From positions 558,001 to 622,000 of the forward strand of contig NZ_CP013377.1 of the NCBI RefSeq assembly GCF_001718415.1: DNA of 64,000 bases, in the 5' to 3' direction. This document shows positions 17,999 to 27,849 of the stretch, piece by piece (positions within the stretch are counted from its first letter, which is position 1; each line of letters starts with the position of its first letter). This stretch comes from Burkholderia pseudomultivorans. GTDB taxonomy: Bacteria > Pseudomonadota > Gammaproteobacteria > Burkholderiales > Burkholderiaceae. The notes under the pieces are model-generated. The model saw nothing but the letters and a program-made list of their open reading frames with translations. It did no database searches and was not told the origin of the DNA. The translations under genes were made by a program, and so were the position numbers.

Positions 17999-18070
17999 CG
18001 GCGTAGCGGACACGGAACACCGGCGGCGCAGGCGTCGCCGCCGGCGAATCGATATTCGAGAGGATTCCCT

Positions 18071-19324
18071 ATGAATGTGAAGCATTGGATGGTGGCCGCG
18101 ACGCTCGCGCCCGTGCTGGCCGCCTGCGGCGGCGACGGCGATCCGCCGCCCGCGCCGGTGGTGCGGCTGTGCCCGCAGACGATCGACTACAACACCGTGT
18201 TCATCGGCGGCTCGGGCTCGGGCGAACTCGTGAAGGTGCAGCTCGACACGACGAAGATGACCTACCGGATGACCTACCTCGCGTCGCCGGTGCCGGTCAC
18301 GACCGGCACCGTGCAGCCGACGCGCGATGCGGCGCCGGCCAACGTGGTCGACGGCACGCTGGTCGACGAGACCGGCCTGCCGACCGTCAAGCTGAACCAG
18401 TGCACGTTCCGGATGCAGAACGCGAGCCTCGATCCGAGCCGGCCCGCGCGGCTGTTCCTCGGCGAGGGCGTGCTGGGCGGCGCGATCCCCGGCGCGACGA
18501 TCCAGTTCGACGGCGTGATCGGCGTCGGCCGGATTCCGAAGACGACGTTCCCGTACTACCCGTTCATCAGCTTCTCGTCGCTGGAAACCGACCTGACGAA
18601 GATCGCCGGCACCTACAACCAGCTCGGCTATCACCAGGTGCCGTCGCAGAACTTCCAGCCGGTCGCGCTCGACCAGCAGGTGACGATCCACGCGGACGGC
18701 AGCTATGTCGAGACCGACAACTTCGGCAAGAAGAACGGCGGGCAGCCGCTCGCGTCGAGCGCGACCGTGAACCAGCCGTTCACGCTGCGCGGCGATGCGC
18801 CGGCGTTCCAGTCGCTGAACTACCAGCCGCAGGTTGCGCCGACGCTCGCCGCGCTCGATCCGGCAAAGGCCGGCAAGGGGATCCTGATCGTCGGCCGGCT
18901 GCGCAGCCAGCTCGTGCCGATCTTCATCCGCACCGGCGCGGCGAACGCCGATCTCACGCAGGGCGCGCCGAGCGCGGACGACGAATCGGGCATCTCGTTC
19001 CTGAGCCCGCAGACGGCCGTCGCGCCCGGTTCGCAGAACGGCGAGTACACGGGTGTCGACAGCGCGTTCGACTACCGCGCGACCGCGTTGGTCGGCGCGC
19101 AGGCGACGCTGCTCGATCCGTTCAACGCGTCGCAGGCCGCGCTCACGCGCGCGCTGAACCTCGACTACACGCAGAAGGTGCCGGGCGTCGTGACGACCGT
19201 GCATGCGGACGCGGCGTCGGGGCCGGCGACCGGCAAGTTCGTGTTCACCGGCGGCGTGTTCGGCTTCCTCGACATGAACGATACGAGCAATCCGTACTTC
19301 ACGGTCGGCGCGTTCGTGCAGTGA
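18071..19324 (+). CDS. Secreted lipoprotein, second of the tandem paralogous pair
   Basis: 417 residues with a lipoprotein signal (VLAACGGDGD, lipobox Cys about residue 19). It is a shorter paralogue of the preceding protein: same opening after the anchor (LCPQTIDYNTVF, SGSGELVKVQLDTTKMTY), a matching GEGVLGGAIPGATIQFDG block and the same tail NPYFTVGAFVQ. The two genes are 72 bases apart on one strand. Tandem duplication with divergence is clear from sequence; function is unknown. Confidence 0.8.
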   Translation: MNVKHWMVAATLAPVLAACGGDGDPPPAPVVRLCPQTIDYNTVFIGGSGSGELVKVQLDTTKMTYRMTYLASPVPVTTGTVQPTRDAAPANVVDGTLVDETGLPTVKLNQCTFRMQNASLDPSRPARLFLGEGVLGGAIPGATIQFDGVIGVGRIPKTTFPYYPFISFSSLETDLTKIAGTYNQLGYHQVPSQNFQPVALDQQVTIHADGSYVETDNFGKKNGGQPLASSATVNQPFTLRGDAPAFQSLNYQPQVAPTLAALDPAKAGKGILIVGRLRSQLVPIFIRTGAANADLTQGAPSADDESGISFLSPQTAVAPGSQNGEYTGVDSAFDYRATALVGAQATLLDPFNASQAALTRALNLDYTQKVPGVVTTVHADAASGPATGKFVFTGGVFGFLDMNDTSNPYFTVGAFVQ

Positions 19325-19395
19325 GCGCATGGATGGAGACACGGCGGCGCCGCGCGCGGGTGCGCGGCGCCCGGACAGAACGAGGGGGAGATCTC

Positions 19396-20220
19396 ATGAA
19401 GAAGCTGATAGTCGCGGGTGTCGTCGCAGCTGCATCGACGCTCGCATCGGCGCAGCAGGCGGGCGACAACGTCGCGACGCTCGGATGGCTGCACATCATG
19501 CCGCAGGATTCGACCAACGGCCTGACGACGAATCTCGCGAACATGCCGATCAACGGGCCGCTGCGGCTGCCGGGTTCGTTTACGTCGCCGGGCACGAGCC
19601 TGACGGTCAACAACGCCGATACGGTCGGCCTCACGCTCACGCACTTCTTCACCGACCATATCGCGGTCACGTCGGTGCTCGGCGTGCCGCCCGAGTTCAC
19701 GCTGACCGGGCACGGCGTGATCCGCCCGCCGGGCCCGGCCGGCGCGCTCGGCAACGTCGACATGGACAAGTCGGCGAACCAGCCGGCCGTGAAGAACGCG
19801 CGGCAGTGGAGCCCGACCGTGATCCTGCAGTACTACTTCAATTCGCCGACCGCGAGGTTCCGGCCGTTCGTCGGGATCGGCGTGGCCTACAGCTGGTTCA
19901 GCAACATCGAGCTGAACGGCAACTTCGCGAAGGACATCAACGAGAACCTCGGCAGCGTGCTCGCGGCGGGCGCCGGCAAGCCGGGGCCGACGTCGGTCGA
20001 GGGCAAGGCATCGTCGTCGTTCACGCCGGTCTACAACGTCGGCGCGAGCTATGCGATCGACAAGCACTGGGGCCTGACGGCGACGCTGACCTACATGCCG
20101 CTGAAGACCTACTCGTCGCTCGTGATCCGCGCCGCCGACGGCTCGACGCTCGCGACCACGCGCACGCGGCTGAAGGCCGATCCGCTGATCACGTTCGTCG
20201 GGATTTCCTACAAGTTCTGA
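19396..20220 (+). CDS. OmpW-family outer membrane protein
   Basis: 274 residues. Signal peptide MKKLIVAGVVAAASTLASAQ; then OmpW features: VATLGWLHIMPQDS, LTLTHFFTDHIAVTSVLGVP, PTVILQYYF, FRPFVGIGVAYSWF, and the C-terminal strand LITFVGISYKF ending in aromatic Phe for BAM recognition. Forms a small eight-stranded barrel, typically letting hydrophobic compounds across the outer membrane. It is longer than E. coli OmpW (about 212), with extra loop sequence. Lies between the lipoproteins and a PraB-like gene, suggesting a hydrophobic-substrate envelope system. Confidence 0.88.
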   Translation: MKKLIVAGVVAAASTLASAQQAGDNVATLGWLHIMPQDSTNGLTTNLANMPINGPLRLPGSFTSPGTSLTVNNADTVGLTLTHFFTDHIAVTSVLGVPPEFTLTGHGVIRPPGPAGALGNVDMDKSANQPAVKNARQWSPTVILQYYFNSPTARFRPFVGIGVAYSWFSNIELNGNFAKDINENLGSVLAAGAGKPGPTSVEGKASSSFTPVYNVGASYAIDKHWGLTATLTYMPLKTYSSLVIRAADGSTLATTRTRLKADPLITFVGISYKF

Positions 20221-20340
20221 GCCGACCGGCGCGCATGGCGCGCGCCGGCGGTTTCCTGCGACCGGCTGGCCGGTGTGGTTGCGGCCGGAGCGGCGCGTTC
20301 CCGGCGGCGTGCCGCCATTTGTGAAGAGAGGGCAGTTCGA

Positions 20341-20844
20341 ATGAGCATACGCAAAATCGCCTCGCTTGTTGCTGCAGTGGCCTTCACCGCGGTTTCGGCC
20401 GCGCCTGCTTTCGCGGTCACCGTATCGCGCGCCGACGGCCAGCCGATGAATCCGAACGGCGAACCGTTTTCCGCATCGGGCCTGACGACCCTCGCCAAGG
20501 GGTCGATCAACGCCAACTGCAACGCGACGTTCAACGGCACGATCACCGCGACGGGCATCGTCAACATCACGTCGACGACGTTTTCCGGCGGGCCGACGTG
20601 CGGGCTGATCAGCGGCAGCGCGAGCAGTACGACGCCGTGGACGGGGCAGGCCGACAGCACGACGCAGCTGTCGATCAACAACGCGAAGGTGACCGTTTCG
20701 CTGCTCGGCGCGTGCGGGCCGAGCAAGATCGTGACGACGTGGAGCGACCCGAACTCGTCGCTGACGTTCAACAACGCGCTGCTGACGCCGGACTGCACGG
20801 TGAGCGGCACGGTCGCGACCTCGCCGAAGTTCCACGTGCAGTAA
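20341..20844 (+). CDS. PraB-like secreted protein (alkane-oxidation activator family)
   Basis: 167 residues with a signal peptide ending APAFA. The mature part is beta-rich and Thr/Ser/Gly-rich with cysteines in INANCNATFNG, GPTCGLIS, LGACGPSKI and TPDCTVSG, giving probable disulfides. This pattern recalls PraB, an extracellular protein of Pseudomonas linked to growth on alkanes and biofilms; the assignment is from pattern and context (next to OmpW), so moderate. It ends the four-gene envelope cluster. Confidence 0.62.
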   Translation: MSIRKIASLVAAVAFTAVSAAPAFAVTVSRADGQPMNPNGEPFSASGLTTLAKGSINANCNATFNGTITATGIVNITSTTFSGGPTCGLISGSASSTTPWTGQADSTTQLSINNAKVTVSLLGACGPSKIVTTWSDPNSSLTFNNALLTPDCTVSGTVATSPKFHVQ

Positions 20845-21083
20845 GCGTCGCGGACCGGGGCCGGACGGCTGCCATTCGAGGGCCGTGATGCAAGGTGCGG
20901 CGGCTGTCCGCTGCCTCGATCTCCGACGGTTGATGCCGTCGCGCGCATTGCGGCGCGACGGCCGGCCGCGCGCGCCGCGATCCGGCGCGTGCGGTCGTGC
21001 GGTGGCCGGTGCGTCATCGCGCACCGGCCGAAGCGACTGAAACGGTGCAATACCGATCTGCGAGAACCTTCCCGGAAAGAACC

Positions 21084-22151
21084 ATGATCACCGACCCGAA
21101 GCAGGACGGCGACACCCGCGGCGCGCTGCCCGACCGGCTGCGCACGGCCGCGTGGCTGCAATACCTGATCGACCGTCTCGACGATGCGGCCGGCGCCGCG
21201 GACATCGCCGTGCGTTCGCGCGCCGGCCTGTCTCGCGATGCGCGTGCCGCGCTGCACGAACTGGCGCCGTGGCTCGCGACGGACGGCAGCGGCTGCGCAT
21301 GCGCGCGCGACGACGCGTGCACGCATGTGCCGAACGCGCAGCAGCTCGCGCACGCCGAGCGTTGCTGCCCGGGCTCGCGCGCGGTGTACGACTCGGCGCA
21401 CGGCGTGGTGGATGCATGGTCGTTCGACGATCGCGAGACCGGCTGGGCCGCGCTCGAGCGGATCGCGGAAGGCGTCGGCAACAGCGACGAGACGGCCGCA
21501 CGCGACGCGGGCCATGAGCGCGGGCGAGCTGCCGTGCCGCCGGCGAAGCATCTGGCGGAACAACGCATCGCCGTGGCGGCGGCCGGCGCGCAGCCGTCGA
21601 CGCGTCCCGGTGCGCTGGTCGATGCGGTCGTGCTGCGCATTTGCGGTGCGCGCGACGACGCCTCGCGTATCGACGAGATGGCCGCGCTCGCGACGTTCTG
21701 CGCCGCGCTGGCAGCCGGCGATGCGATCTCGATCGCGGCCTACGGCGGTGCGCACAACCTCGTCGCGCGCGCGATCCGCACGCGTCGCGCCGATCTCGCG
21801 TCGGTGGACGGCCTGCTGGCGTCGCTGTCCGTGTGCCGTCTCGAACGACTCGTCGGCGCCGGAAGCTTCTGGGCGTACTACCTGCTGGCAGGCATCGCGA
21901 TCGCGGCGCCGGGCGTCGTGCACGCATTCGGGCGCCGCTTTCATGGCGACGCGTGGCGGGAATGGCTCGATGCGGTGCTGGCATCGCCTGCGGTCGGCCG
22001 CTTCGGGTCGCAGGAGGACGCTGCGTTCGAGCGGCTGCGCGGCGCGATGAGCCTGACGTCGCGCCGGAACCCGATCGTCCGGGCGAAGCGCCTGCGCACG
22101 CGGGCCGTCGCGATCGCGCCGTTCGGCCGCGGCGGCGCCGGGACGGACTGA
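21084..22151 (+). CDS. Hypothetical protein, Ala/Arg-rich, cysteine-containing N-terminal region
   Basis: 355 residues, no signal peptide. Near residues 74-97 it has CACARDDACTHVP and CCPGSRAVYD, a cysteine-rich patch that might bind metal. Later parts are helical, with one moderately hydrophobic stretch (FWAYYLLAGIAIAAPGVVHAF, about residues 263-283). Start ATG 21084 has GGAAAG upstream. I do not recognise the family, and it is alone between two short intergenic gaps. Real-gene status rests on length and consistent codon use. Confidence 0.6.
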   Translation: MITDPKQDGDTRGALPDRLRTAAWLQYLIDRLDDAAGAADIAVRSRAGLSRDARAALHELAPWLATDGSGCACARDDACTHVPNAQQLAHAERCCPGSRAVYDSAHGVVDAWSFDDRETGWAALERIAEGVGNSDETAARDAGHERGRAAVPPAKHLAEQRIAVAAAGAQPSTRPGALVDAVVLRICGARDDASRIDEMAALATFCAALAAGDAISIAAYGGAHNLVARAIRTRRADLASVDGLLASLSVCRLERLVGAGSFWAYYLLAGIAIAAPGVVHAFGRRFHGDAWREWLDAVLASPAVGRFGSQEDAAFERLRGAMSLTSRRNPIVRAKRLRTRAVAIAPFGRGGAGTD

Positions 22152-22308
22152 TTCGCATCGGCGGTTCCGTTCGATCCGGCGTGCGCCCGCCATCGGGCGC
22201 GAGCGCCCCGCTTGACGACGGAGCGCCAAAGTATGCTCCAATGGCGGACGTGCCTTGCCCGCCGCAGGCGGCGCCGCCGGATCAGACAATTCGAAAACGG
22301 TCAGTCAG

Positions 22309-23451
22309 ATGTCAAAGCAACGCAAGAAAATCCTGCTGCTGAGCGTCAGCGCGGGAGCCGGTCATACCCGCGCGGCCGAAGCGATCCGCGCGTTCGCAGA
22401 CGATCATCCGGCCGGCATCGAGGCCACGCACCTCGACGTGATGGACTTCGTTTCCACCGGCTTTCGCAAGCTGTACACCGATCTCTACCTCAAGCTCGTC
22501 AGCAGCCAGCCCGCGCTGTGGGGCTATCTGTACCAGAAGACCGACGAGGTCGATCCCGCCGCGGCGTCGCAGAAGATCCGCCGCGCGATCGAGCGGCTCA
22601 ATTGCCGGCAACTGCTCGCGGAAATCGAACGGCAGCGCCCGGACGCGATCATCTGCACGCACTTCCTGCCGGCCGAGCTGCTGTCGCGCGAGATTCGCAA
22701 GGGGCGCGTCGATACGCCGGTGTGGGTGCAGGTGACCGACTTCGACCTGCACAGCATGTGGGTCGTGCCGAACATGCGCGGCTATTTCGCGGCCAACGAC
22801 GAGATCGCGTGGCGCATGCGTGCGCGCGGGATGGCGCCCGACACGGTGCACGTCAGCGGCATCCCGATCATGCCGGCATTCGGCCGGCCGCTCGATCGCG
22901 CCGCGTGCGCGGCCGAGTTCGGGCTGGATCCGGCGAAGCCGACTTTCCTGATGATGTCCGGCGGCGCCGGGCTCGGCGGTCTCGACGTGCTGGCCGCGCG
23001 CCTGCTGGAGATGGACGCCGACTTCCAGCTGATCGCGCTGGCCGGCAAGAACCAGGCAATGCTGGCGTCGCTGCAGGCGCTCGCCGCGCGGCATCCCGCG
23101 CGGCTCTTTCCGCAGGGCTTCACGCACCACGTCGAGCGCCTGATGGCCTGCGCCGACCTCGTGATCACGAAGCCGGGCGGCCTGACGACCTCCGAGTGCC
23201 TCGCGATGCAGCTGCCGATGATCGTCAACTCGCCGATTCCCGGCCAGGAGGAGCGCAACGCGGATTTCCTGCTCGAACAGGGTGTCGCGCTGAAGGCGAT
23301 CGACGACGATGCGCTCGTCTACCGCATCCGTGCGCTGCTGCAGACGCCCGAGCGCCTCGCCGACATGCGCCGCCGTCTGGCGCCGCTCGGGCGGCCGCTG
23401 GCCGGCCGCTTCGTGCTCGACCGCGTGCTGGGCCTGGAGCCGGCGGCATGA
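22309..23451 (+). CDS. MGDG-synthase-like glycosyltransferase (GT28)
   Basis: 380 residues. N-terminal domain of the monogalactosyl-diacylglycerol synthase type: ILLLSVSAGAGHTRAAEAIR (residues 7-26), then HLDVMDF, ICTHFLPAELLSR and QVTDFDLHSMWVVPNMRGYF. C-terminal UDP-sugar-binding half: LMMSGGAGLGG, CADLVITKPGGLTTSECLA and PIPGQEERNADFL. Transfers a hexose from a nucleotide sugar to a lipid such as diacylglycerol at the inner face of the membrane. Its last codons overlap the next gene by four bases. Glycolipids of this kind replace phospholipids during phosphate shortage in several bacteria; whether that holds here is inference. Confidence 0.85.
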   Translation: MSKQRKKILLLSVSAGAGHTRAAEAIRAFADDHPAGIEATHLDVMDFVSTGFRKLYTDLYLKLVSSQPALWGYLYQKTDEVDPAAASQKIRRAIERLNCRQLLAEIERQRPDAIICTHFLPAELLSREIRKGRVDTPVWVQVTDFDLHSMWVVPNMRGYFAANDEIAWRMRARGMAPDTVHVSGIPIMPAFGRPLDRAACAAEFGLDPAKPTFLMMSGGAGLGGLDVLAARLLEMDADFQLIALAGKNQAMLASLQALAARHPARLFPQGFTHHVERLMACADLVITKPGGLTTSECLAMQLPMIVNSPIPGQEERNADFLLEQGVALKAIDDDALVYRIRALLQTPERLADMRRRLAPLGRPLAGRFVLDRVLGLEPAA

Positions 23452-23942
23452 GCGTCGCGCGTTTCATGCCGACGCGCCATACGCTGTTCGTCGTCGCCTG
23501 GGTCGTGCTGCTCGCGTTCTTCTTCGCGAACGTCGAGATCCAGATCGAAGGCAGCGCCGGCTGGGCCGCGAACCTGCCGACCTGGCGCATCGAGCATCAC
23601 TGGCTGCTCGACATCTTCTGGGGCGGCCGCCCGATGACCGGCTACCACGCGTGGGTGTTCCCGTTCGTCGCGCTGTTCTTCCACCTGCCGCCGGTCTTCA
23701 ACGGGCGATGGTCGTGGCGCATCGAGGCGCGCATCGTCGCGTGCATCATGGTGTTCTGGCTGGTCGAGGATTTTCTGTGGTTCGTGCTGAACCCGGCGTA
23801 TGGCCTCGCGCGCTTCAACCCGGCCCACGTGCCGTGGCATATCCACTGGACAGGCGTCGCGCCGACCGACTACTGGACGATGAGCGCCGCGGCGATCGTC
23901 CTGTTTGTGCTGTCCCGCGAGCGGCAATCCATTCCAGGCTGA
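23448..23942 (+). CDS. Small polytopic membrane protein, function unknown
   Basis: 164 residues with about four membrane helices (roughly 10-28, 60-80, 96-116, 142-158). Tryptophan- and histidine-rich between helices (WRIEHHWLLDIFWGG, HVPWHIHWTGVAPTDYW). Overlaps the glycosyltransferase gene (ATGA) and is six bases from the phosphatase gene, so all three are co-transcribed. I do not recognise the family. A partner role in lipid or polyprenol handling is a guess from context. Confidence 0.7.
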   Translation: MSVARFMPTRHTLFVVAWVVLLAFFFANVEIQIEGSAGWAANLPTWRIEHHWLLDIFWGGRPMTGYHAWVFPFVALFFHLPPVFNGRWSWRIEARIVACIMVFWLVEDFLWFVLNPAYGLARFNPAHVPWHIHWTGVAPTDYWTMSAAAIVLFVLSRERQSIPG

Positions 23943-23948
23943 AACACC

Positions 23949-24536
23949 ATGAAGACTGCCATCGTTGCGATGATGACCGCCGCGCTTGCCGGCATCGTAG
24001 TGCCGGCCGAGGCCGCACCGACGCCGGCTTCCGGCGTTCCCGCGCGGCCGCTGGACTGGGCGCTGGGCATGACCGACACACGCGTGAACAATCTTTACCG
24101 GATCACGCCATCGCTGTACCGCAGCGCGCAGCTGTCGCGTGCGGACGTGCCGCAGCTGGAGAAGCTCGGCATTCGCAAGGTCATCAGCTTCCGCGCGTTC
24201 CACTCGGACGACAGCATCCTGGTCGGCACGCAGATCACGATGCTGCGGATTCCGATCAATACCTGGCACATTCGCGACCAGGACATGGTCGCCGCGCTCA
24301 AGGCATTGCGCACCGCGGACCAGGACGGCCCGGTGCTGATCCATTGCCAGCACGGCGCGGACCGCACCGGCCTCGTGTCGGCGCTGTATCGCGTCGTGTA
24401 CCAGGGCTGGACGCGCGAGCAGGCGCTCGACGAGCTGCAGCATGGCGGATACGGGTTCCATCCGGTCTGGCGCAACATCACGTCCTACCTGCAGAACGTC
24501 GACGTTGCGAAGCTGCGGCGCGAAGTCGACGAATGA
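23949..24536 (+). CDS. Exported dual-specificity/tyrosine phosphatase-like protein
   Basis: 195 residues. A signal peptide (hydrophobic, ending VPAEA|AP) directs it to the periplasm. The catalytic P-loop is HCQHGADRTG with Cys133 and Arg139 (CX5R). RSAQLSRADVPQLEKLGIRKVISFR before it is typical of bacterial DSP/tyrosine phosphatases that act on inositol phosphates, lipids or phosphoproteins. It is last in a three-gene unit with the glycosyltransferase and a membrane protein, so a phospholipid or lipid-phosphate substrate is possible. Confidence 0.82.
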   Translation: MKTAIVAMMTAALAGIVVPAEAAPTPASGVPARPLDWALGMTDTRVNNLYRITPSLYRSAQLSRADVPQLEKLGIRKVISFRAFHSDDSILVGTQITMLRIPINTWHIRDQDMVAALKALRTADQDGPVLIHCQHGADRTGLVSALYRVVYQGWTREQALDELQHGGYGFHPVWRNITSYLQNVDVAKLRREVDE

Positions 24537-24540
24537 GCTG

Positions 24541-24582
24541 AAAAAAACGAACGCCGCCGACCGAGGTGGTCGACGGCGTCCC
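24541..24582 (-). terminator. Rho-independent terminator of betIBA
   Basis: On the minus strand, a 12-bp stem (ACGCCGTCGACC paired with GGTCGGCGGCGT, one G-T wobble) is followed by CGTTTTTTT. It lies 43 bases after the betA stop and just past the convergent phosphatase gene. Confidence 0.85.
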
Positions 24583-24624
24583 AGTGGCGGCGCCGCGGGC
24601 GAGGGCGGCCGCCCTCGCCGTCGG

Positions 24625-26325
24625 TCAGACCGTTTCCGGCTGGCGCACGGCCTTCGCGACATTGCGCGCCGGCGCGCCGTTCGCGACGAAATACGGCACG
24701 TTCGCGCGTTCGAGCGGCTTGCGGCCGCGAATCCGGTCCGCGATCTTCTCGGCGATCATGATCGTCGGCGCATTGAGGTTGCCGGTCGTGATGATCGGCA
24801 TGATCGACGCATCGACCACGCGCAGCCCGTCGAGCCCGTGCACGCGGCCTTCCTCGTCGACCACGGCCATGTCGTCGTAGCCCATCTTGCACGAGCACGA
24901 CGGATGGAAGGCGGTTTCCGCGCGGGCGCGCACGAACGCGTCGAGTTCCTTGTCGGTCTTGCACTCGGCGCCCGGGTTCAGCTCGCGGCCGCGATAGCGG
25001 TCGAGCGCGGGCTGGCGCATGATCTCGCGCGTCGCGCGGATCGCGTCGCGGAACTCGCGCCAGTCGAGCGCCTCGGCCATGTAGTTGAACAGGATGCTCG
25101 GATGGTCGTTCGGGTCGCGCGAGCGCAGCTTCACGCGACCGCGGCTCGGCGAGCGCATCGAACCGACGTGCGCCTGGAAGCCGTGCATCTCGATCGCGTT
25201 CGAGCCGTTGTAGTTGATCGCGACCGGCAGGAAGTGATACTGGATGTTCGGCCACAGGTCGTCGTCGCGCGTGCGGATGAAGCCGCCCGCCTCGAAGTGG
25301 TTGCTCGCGCCGAGGCCGGTGCCGTTCAGCATCCATTCGAGGCCGATCTTCGGCTGGTTCCACCACTTGAGCGCCGGATACAGCGACACCGGTTCCTTGC
25401 ACTCGTACTGGATGTACATCTCCAGGTGGTCCTGCAGGTTCTGGCCGACGCCGGGCAGGTCGAGCACGACCGGAATGTCGAGTTCCTTCAGCCACGCGCC
25501 GGGGCCGACGCCCGAGCGCTGCAGCAGCTGCGGCGACGCGATCGCGCCGCTGCACACCAGCACTTCGCGACGCGCATGCGCGCTCGCGCGCTCGTTGCCG
25601 CGCAGGTACGTGACGCCCGACGCGCGCTTGCCGTCGAACAGGATGCGATCGGCGAGCGCGTGCGTGACGATCTCGAGATTCGGCCGCGTCTTCGCCTGGT
25701 CGAGGTAGCCGCGTGCGGTGCTGGCGCGGCGGCCCTTCGGCGTGACGGTGCGGTCCATCGGGCCGAAGCCTTCCTGCTGGTAGCCGTTCAGGTCGTCGGT
25801 GCGCGGATAGCCGGCCTGCACGCCCGCTTCGACCATCGCCTCGAACAGCGGGTTCACGCCCGGCTTGCTGGTCGTGACCGACACGGGGCCGCTGCCGCCG
25901 TGATAGTCGTTCGGGCCGACGTCGCGCGTCTCGGCCTTCTTGAAGTACGGCAGGCAGTCGAGATACGTCCAGTTCTCGAGACCCTTGTGCGTCGACCAGT
26001 TGTCGTAGTCGAGCGCGTTGCCGCGGATGTAGCACATGCCGTTGATCAGCGACGAGCCGCCGAGCCCCTTGCCGCGGCCGCACTCCATCCGGCGGTTGTC
26101 CATGTGCGGCTCGGGATCGGTTTCGTATGCCCAGTTGTAGCGGCGGCCCTGCAGCGGATAGGCGAGGGCCGCCGGCATCTGCGTGCGGAAGTCGAAGCGG
26201 TAGTCGGGGCCGCCGGCTTCGAGCAGCAGCACCGTCACATTCGGATCTTCCGTCAGGCGCGTCGCGAGCACGTTGCCCGCCGAGCCGGCGCCGCAGATGA
26301 TGTAGTCGTATTCGCGTGTCGTCAT
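24625..26325 (-). CDS. betA: Choline dehydrogenase BetA
   Basis: 566-residue FAD-dependent GMC oxidoreductase that oxidises choline to betaine aldehyde. FAD site [17 protein letters not shown] (residues 7-23), first GMC signature [20 protein letters not shown], second signature [17 protein letters not shown], and the active-site region [10 protein letters not shown] with the catalytic His. The ending [15 protein letters not shown] is standard. It follows betB by 22 bases; last gene of betIBA with a strong terminator behind it. Length is normal. Confidence 0.95.
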   Translation of the reverse strand: MTTREYDYIICGAGSAGNVLATRLTEDPNVTVLLLEAGGPDYRFDFRTQMPAALAYPLQGRRYNWAYETDPEPHMDNRRMECGRGKGLGGSSLINGMCYIRGNALDYDNWSTHKGLENWTYLDCLPYFKKAETRDVGPNDYHGGSGPVSVTTSKPGVNPLFEAMVEAGVQAGYPRTDDLNGYQQEGFGPMDRTVTPKGRRASTARGYLDQAKTRPNLEIVTHALADRILFDGKRASGVTYLRGNERASAHARREVLVCSGAIASPQLLQRSGVGPGAWLKELDIPVVLDLPGVGQNLQDHLEMYIQYECKEPVSLYPALKWWNQPKIGLEWMLNGTGLGASNHFEAGGFIRTRDDDLWPNIQYHFLPVAINYNGSNAIEMHGFQAHVGSMRSPSRGRVKLRSRDPNDHPSILFNYMAEALDWREFRDAIRATREIMRQPALDRYRGRELNPGAECKTDKELDAFVRARAETAFHPSCSCKMGYDDMAVVDEEGRVHGLDGLRVVDASIMPIITTGNLNAPTIMIAEKIADRIRGRKPLERANVPYFVANGAPARNVAKAVRQPETV

Positions 26326-26347
26326 GACGGTTGAACTCCTTTAGGAC

Positions 26348-27817
26348 TCAAAATACCGGGTTGTAGCGGCCGAGCTCGACCTGCACCGACTTGATCCGAG
26401 TGTAGTGCTCGAGCGTCGTGATGCCGTTCTCGCGTCCGACACCGGATTGCTTGTATCCGCCAACCGGCATCTCGGCCGGCGACTCGCCCCAGGTGTTGAT
26501 CCAGCAGATGCCGGCTTCGAGGCGATGGATCGTGCGGTGCGCGCGCGACAGGTTCTCGGTCACGACGCCGGCCGCGAGGCCGTAGTGCGTGTCGTTGGCG
26601 CGCGCGATCACTTCGTCCTCCGATTCGAAATCGAGCAGGCTCATCACCGGCCCGAAGATCTCTTCGCGCACGATCTTCATGTCGTCGCGGCAGTCGCCGA
26701 ACACGGTCGGCGCGACGTACTGGCCGCTGCCGAAATGGCCGTCGGTCAGGCGCGTGCCGCCCGCGAGCAGCTTCGCGCCCTCGGCCTTGCCGCTCTCGAT
26801 GAAGCCGAGCACCTTGTCGAGCTGCGCAGCCGATACGAGCGGCCCGAAGTTCGTGTCGGCATCGGTCGGCTTGCCGACGCGGATGCGCTTCACGCGTTCG
26901 AGCACCTTCTGCGTGAACGCGTCCTTGATCGAGCGGTGCACGAACACGCGCGTGCCGTTCGTGCAGACCTGGCCCGAGCTGAAGAAGTTGGCGGTCACCG
27001 CGATGTCGGCCGCGCGGTCGAGGTCGGCATCTTCGAACACGATCAGCGGCGACTTGCCGCCGAGCTCCATCGTCACTTCCTTCAGCGACGACGCGCCCGC
27101 GAGCGACATCACCTTCTTGCCGGTCTCGACGCCGCCGGTGAACGACACCTTCGCGATGTCCGGATGGCCGGTGAGCAGCGCGCCGACCGAGCCGTCGCCC
27201 TGCACGACGTTGAACACACCGGCCGGCACGCCGGCTTCCGTATAGATTTCCGCCAGCTTCAGCGCGCTCAGCGGCGTCACTTCGCTCGGCTTGAACACCA
27301 TCGCGTTGCCGGCCGCGAGCGCGGGCGCGGTCTTCCAGCAGGCGATCTGGATCGGGTAGTTCCATGCGCCGATGCCCGCGCACACGCCGAGCGGTTCGCG
27401 GCGCGTATAGACGAACGAGTCGGCGCGCAGCGGCACCTGCAGGCCTTCGATCGCGGTGGCGAGGCCCGCGTAGTACTCGATCACGTCTGCGCCGGTGACG
27501 ATGTCGACCGCGAGCGTCTCGGCGATCGGCTTGCCGGTGTCGCGCGTTTCGAGCGCCGCGAGTTCGTCGTTGCGCTCGCGCAGCAGCTCGACCGCGCGGC
27601 GCAGGATGCGCGAGCGCTGCATCGCGGTCAGCGCCGCCCATTCGCGCTGGCCTTCGCGTGCGGACGCGACCGCGCGCTCGACGTCGGCCGCGCTCGCCTG
27701 CTGCACCTGCGCGAGCAGTTCGCCGGTGGCGGGGTCGAAGCTGTCGAAAGTCTTGCCGCTGGTGGCATCGACGTAACCGCCGCCGATGTAGAGGCGCTGC
27801 AAACCGTATACGGACAT
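26348..27817 (-). CDS. betB: Betaine aldehyde dehydrogenase BetB
   Basis: 489-residue NAD(P)-dependent aldehyde dehydrogenase converting betaine aldehyde to glycine betaine. Active residues are visible: Glu251 in MELGGKSP and Cys285 in SSGQVCTNG; the cofactor loop is [11 protein letters not shown]. The N-terminus [20 protein letters not shown] and the exact length match proteobacterial BetB. Middle gene of betIBA, 32 bases after betI. Product feeds the gbc/dgc genes at 49-58 kb or serves as osmoprotectant. Confidence 0.96.
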   Translation of the reverse strand: MSVYGLQRLYIGGGYVDATSGKTFDSFDPATGELLAQVQQASAADVERAVASAREGQREWAALTAMQRSRILRRAVELLRERNDELAALETRDTGKPIAETLAVDIVTGADVIEYYAGLATAIEGLQVPLRADSFVYTRREPLGVCAGIGAWNYPIQIACWKTAPALAAGNAMVFKPSEVTPLSALKLAEIYTEAGVPAGVFNVVQGDGSVGALLTGHPDIAKVSFTGGVETGKKVMSLAGASSLKEVTMELGGKSPLIVFEDADLDRAADIAVTANFFSSGQVCTNGTRVFVHRSIKDAFTQKVLERVKRIRVGKPTDADTNFGPLVSAAQLDKVLGFIESGKAEGAKLLAGGTRLTDGHFGSGQYVAPTVFGDCRDDMKIVREEIFGPVMSLLDFESEDEVIARANDTHYGLAAGVVTENLSRAHRTIHRLEAGICWINTWGESPAEMPVGGYKQSGVGRENGITTLEHYTRIKSVQVELGRYNPVF

Positions 27818-27849
27818 GAGGATCTCCTTGAGGGCGACTGCGTGCCGCG

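Noticed and set aside
16292..19342. A 1016-codon open frame on the minus strand
   Set aside because: It is antisense to two lipoprotein genes with proper signal peptides; its translation is Arg/His/Asp-rich low complexity, an artefact of high-GC third positions.
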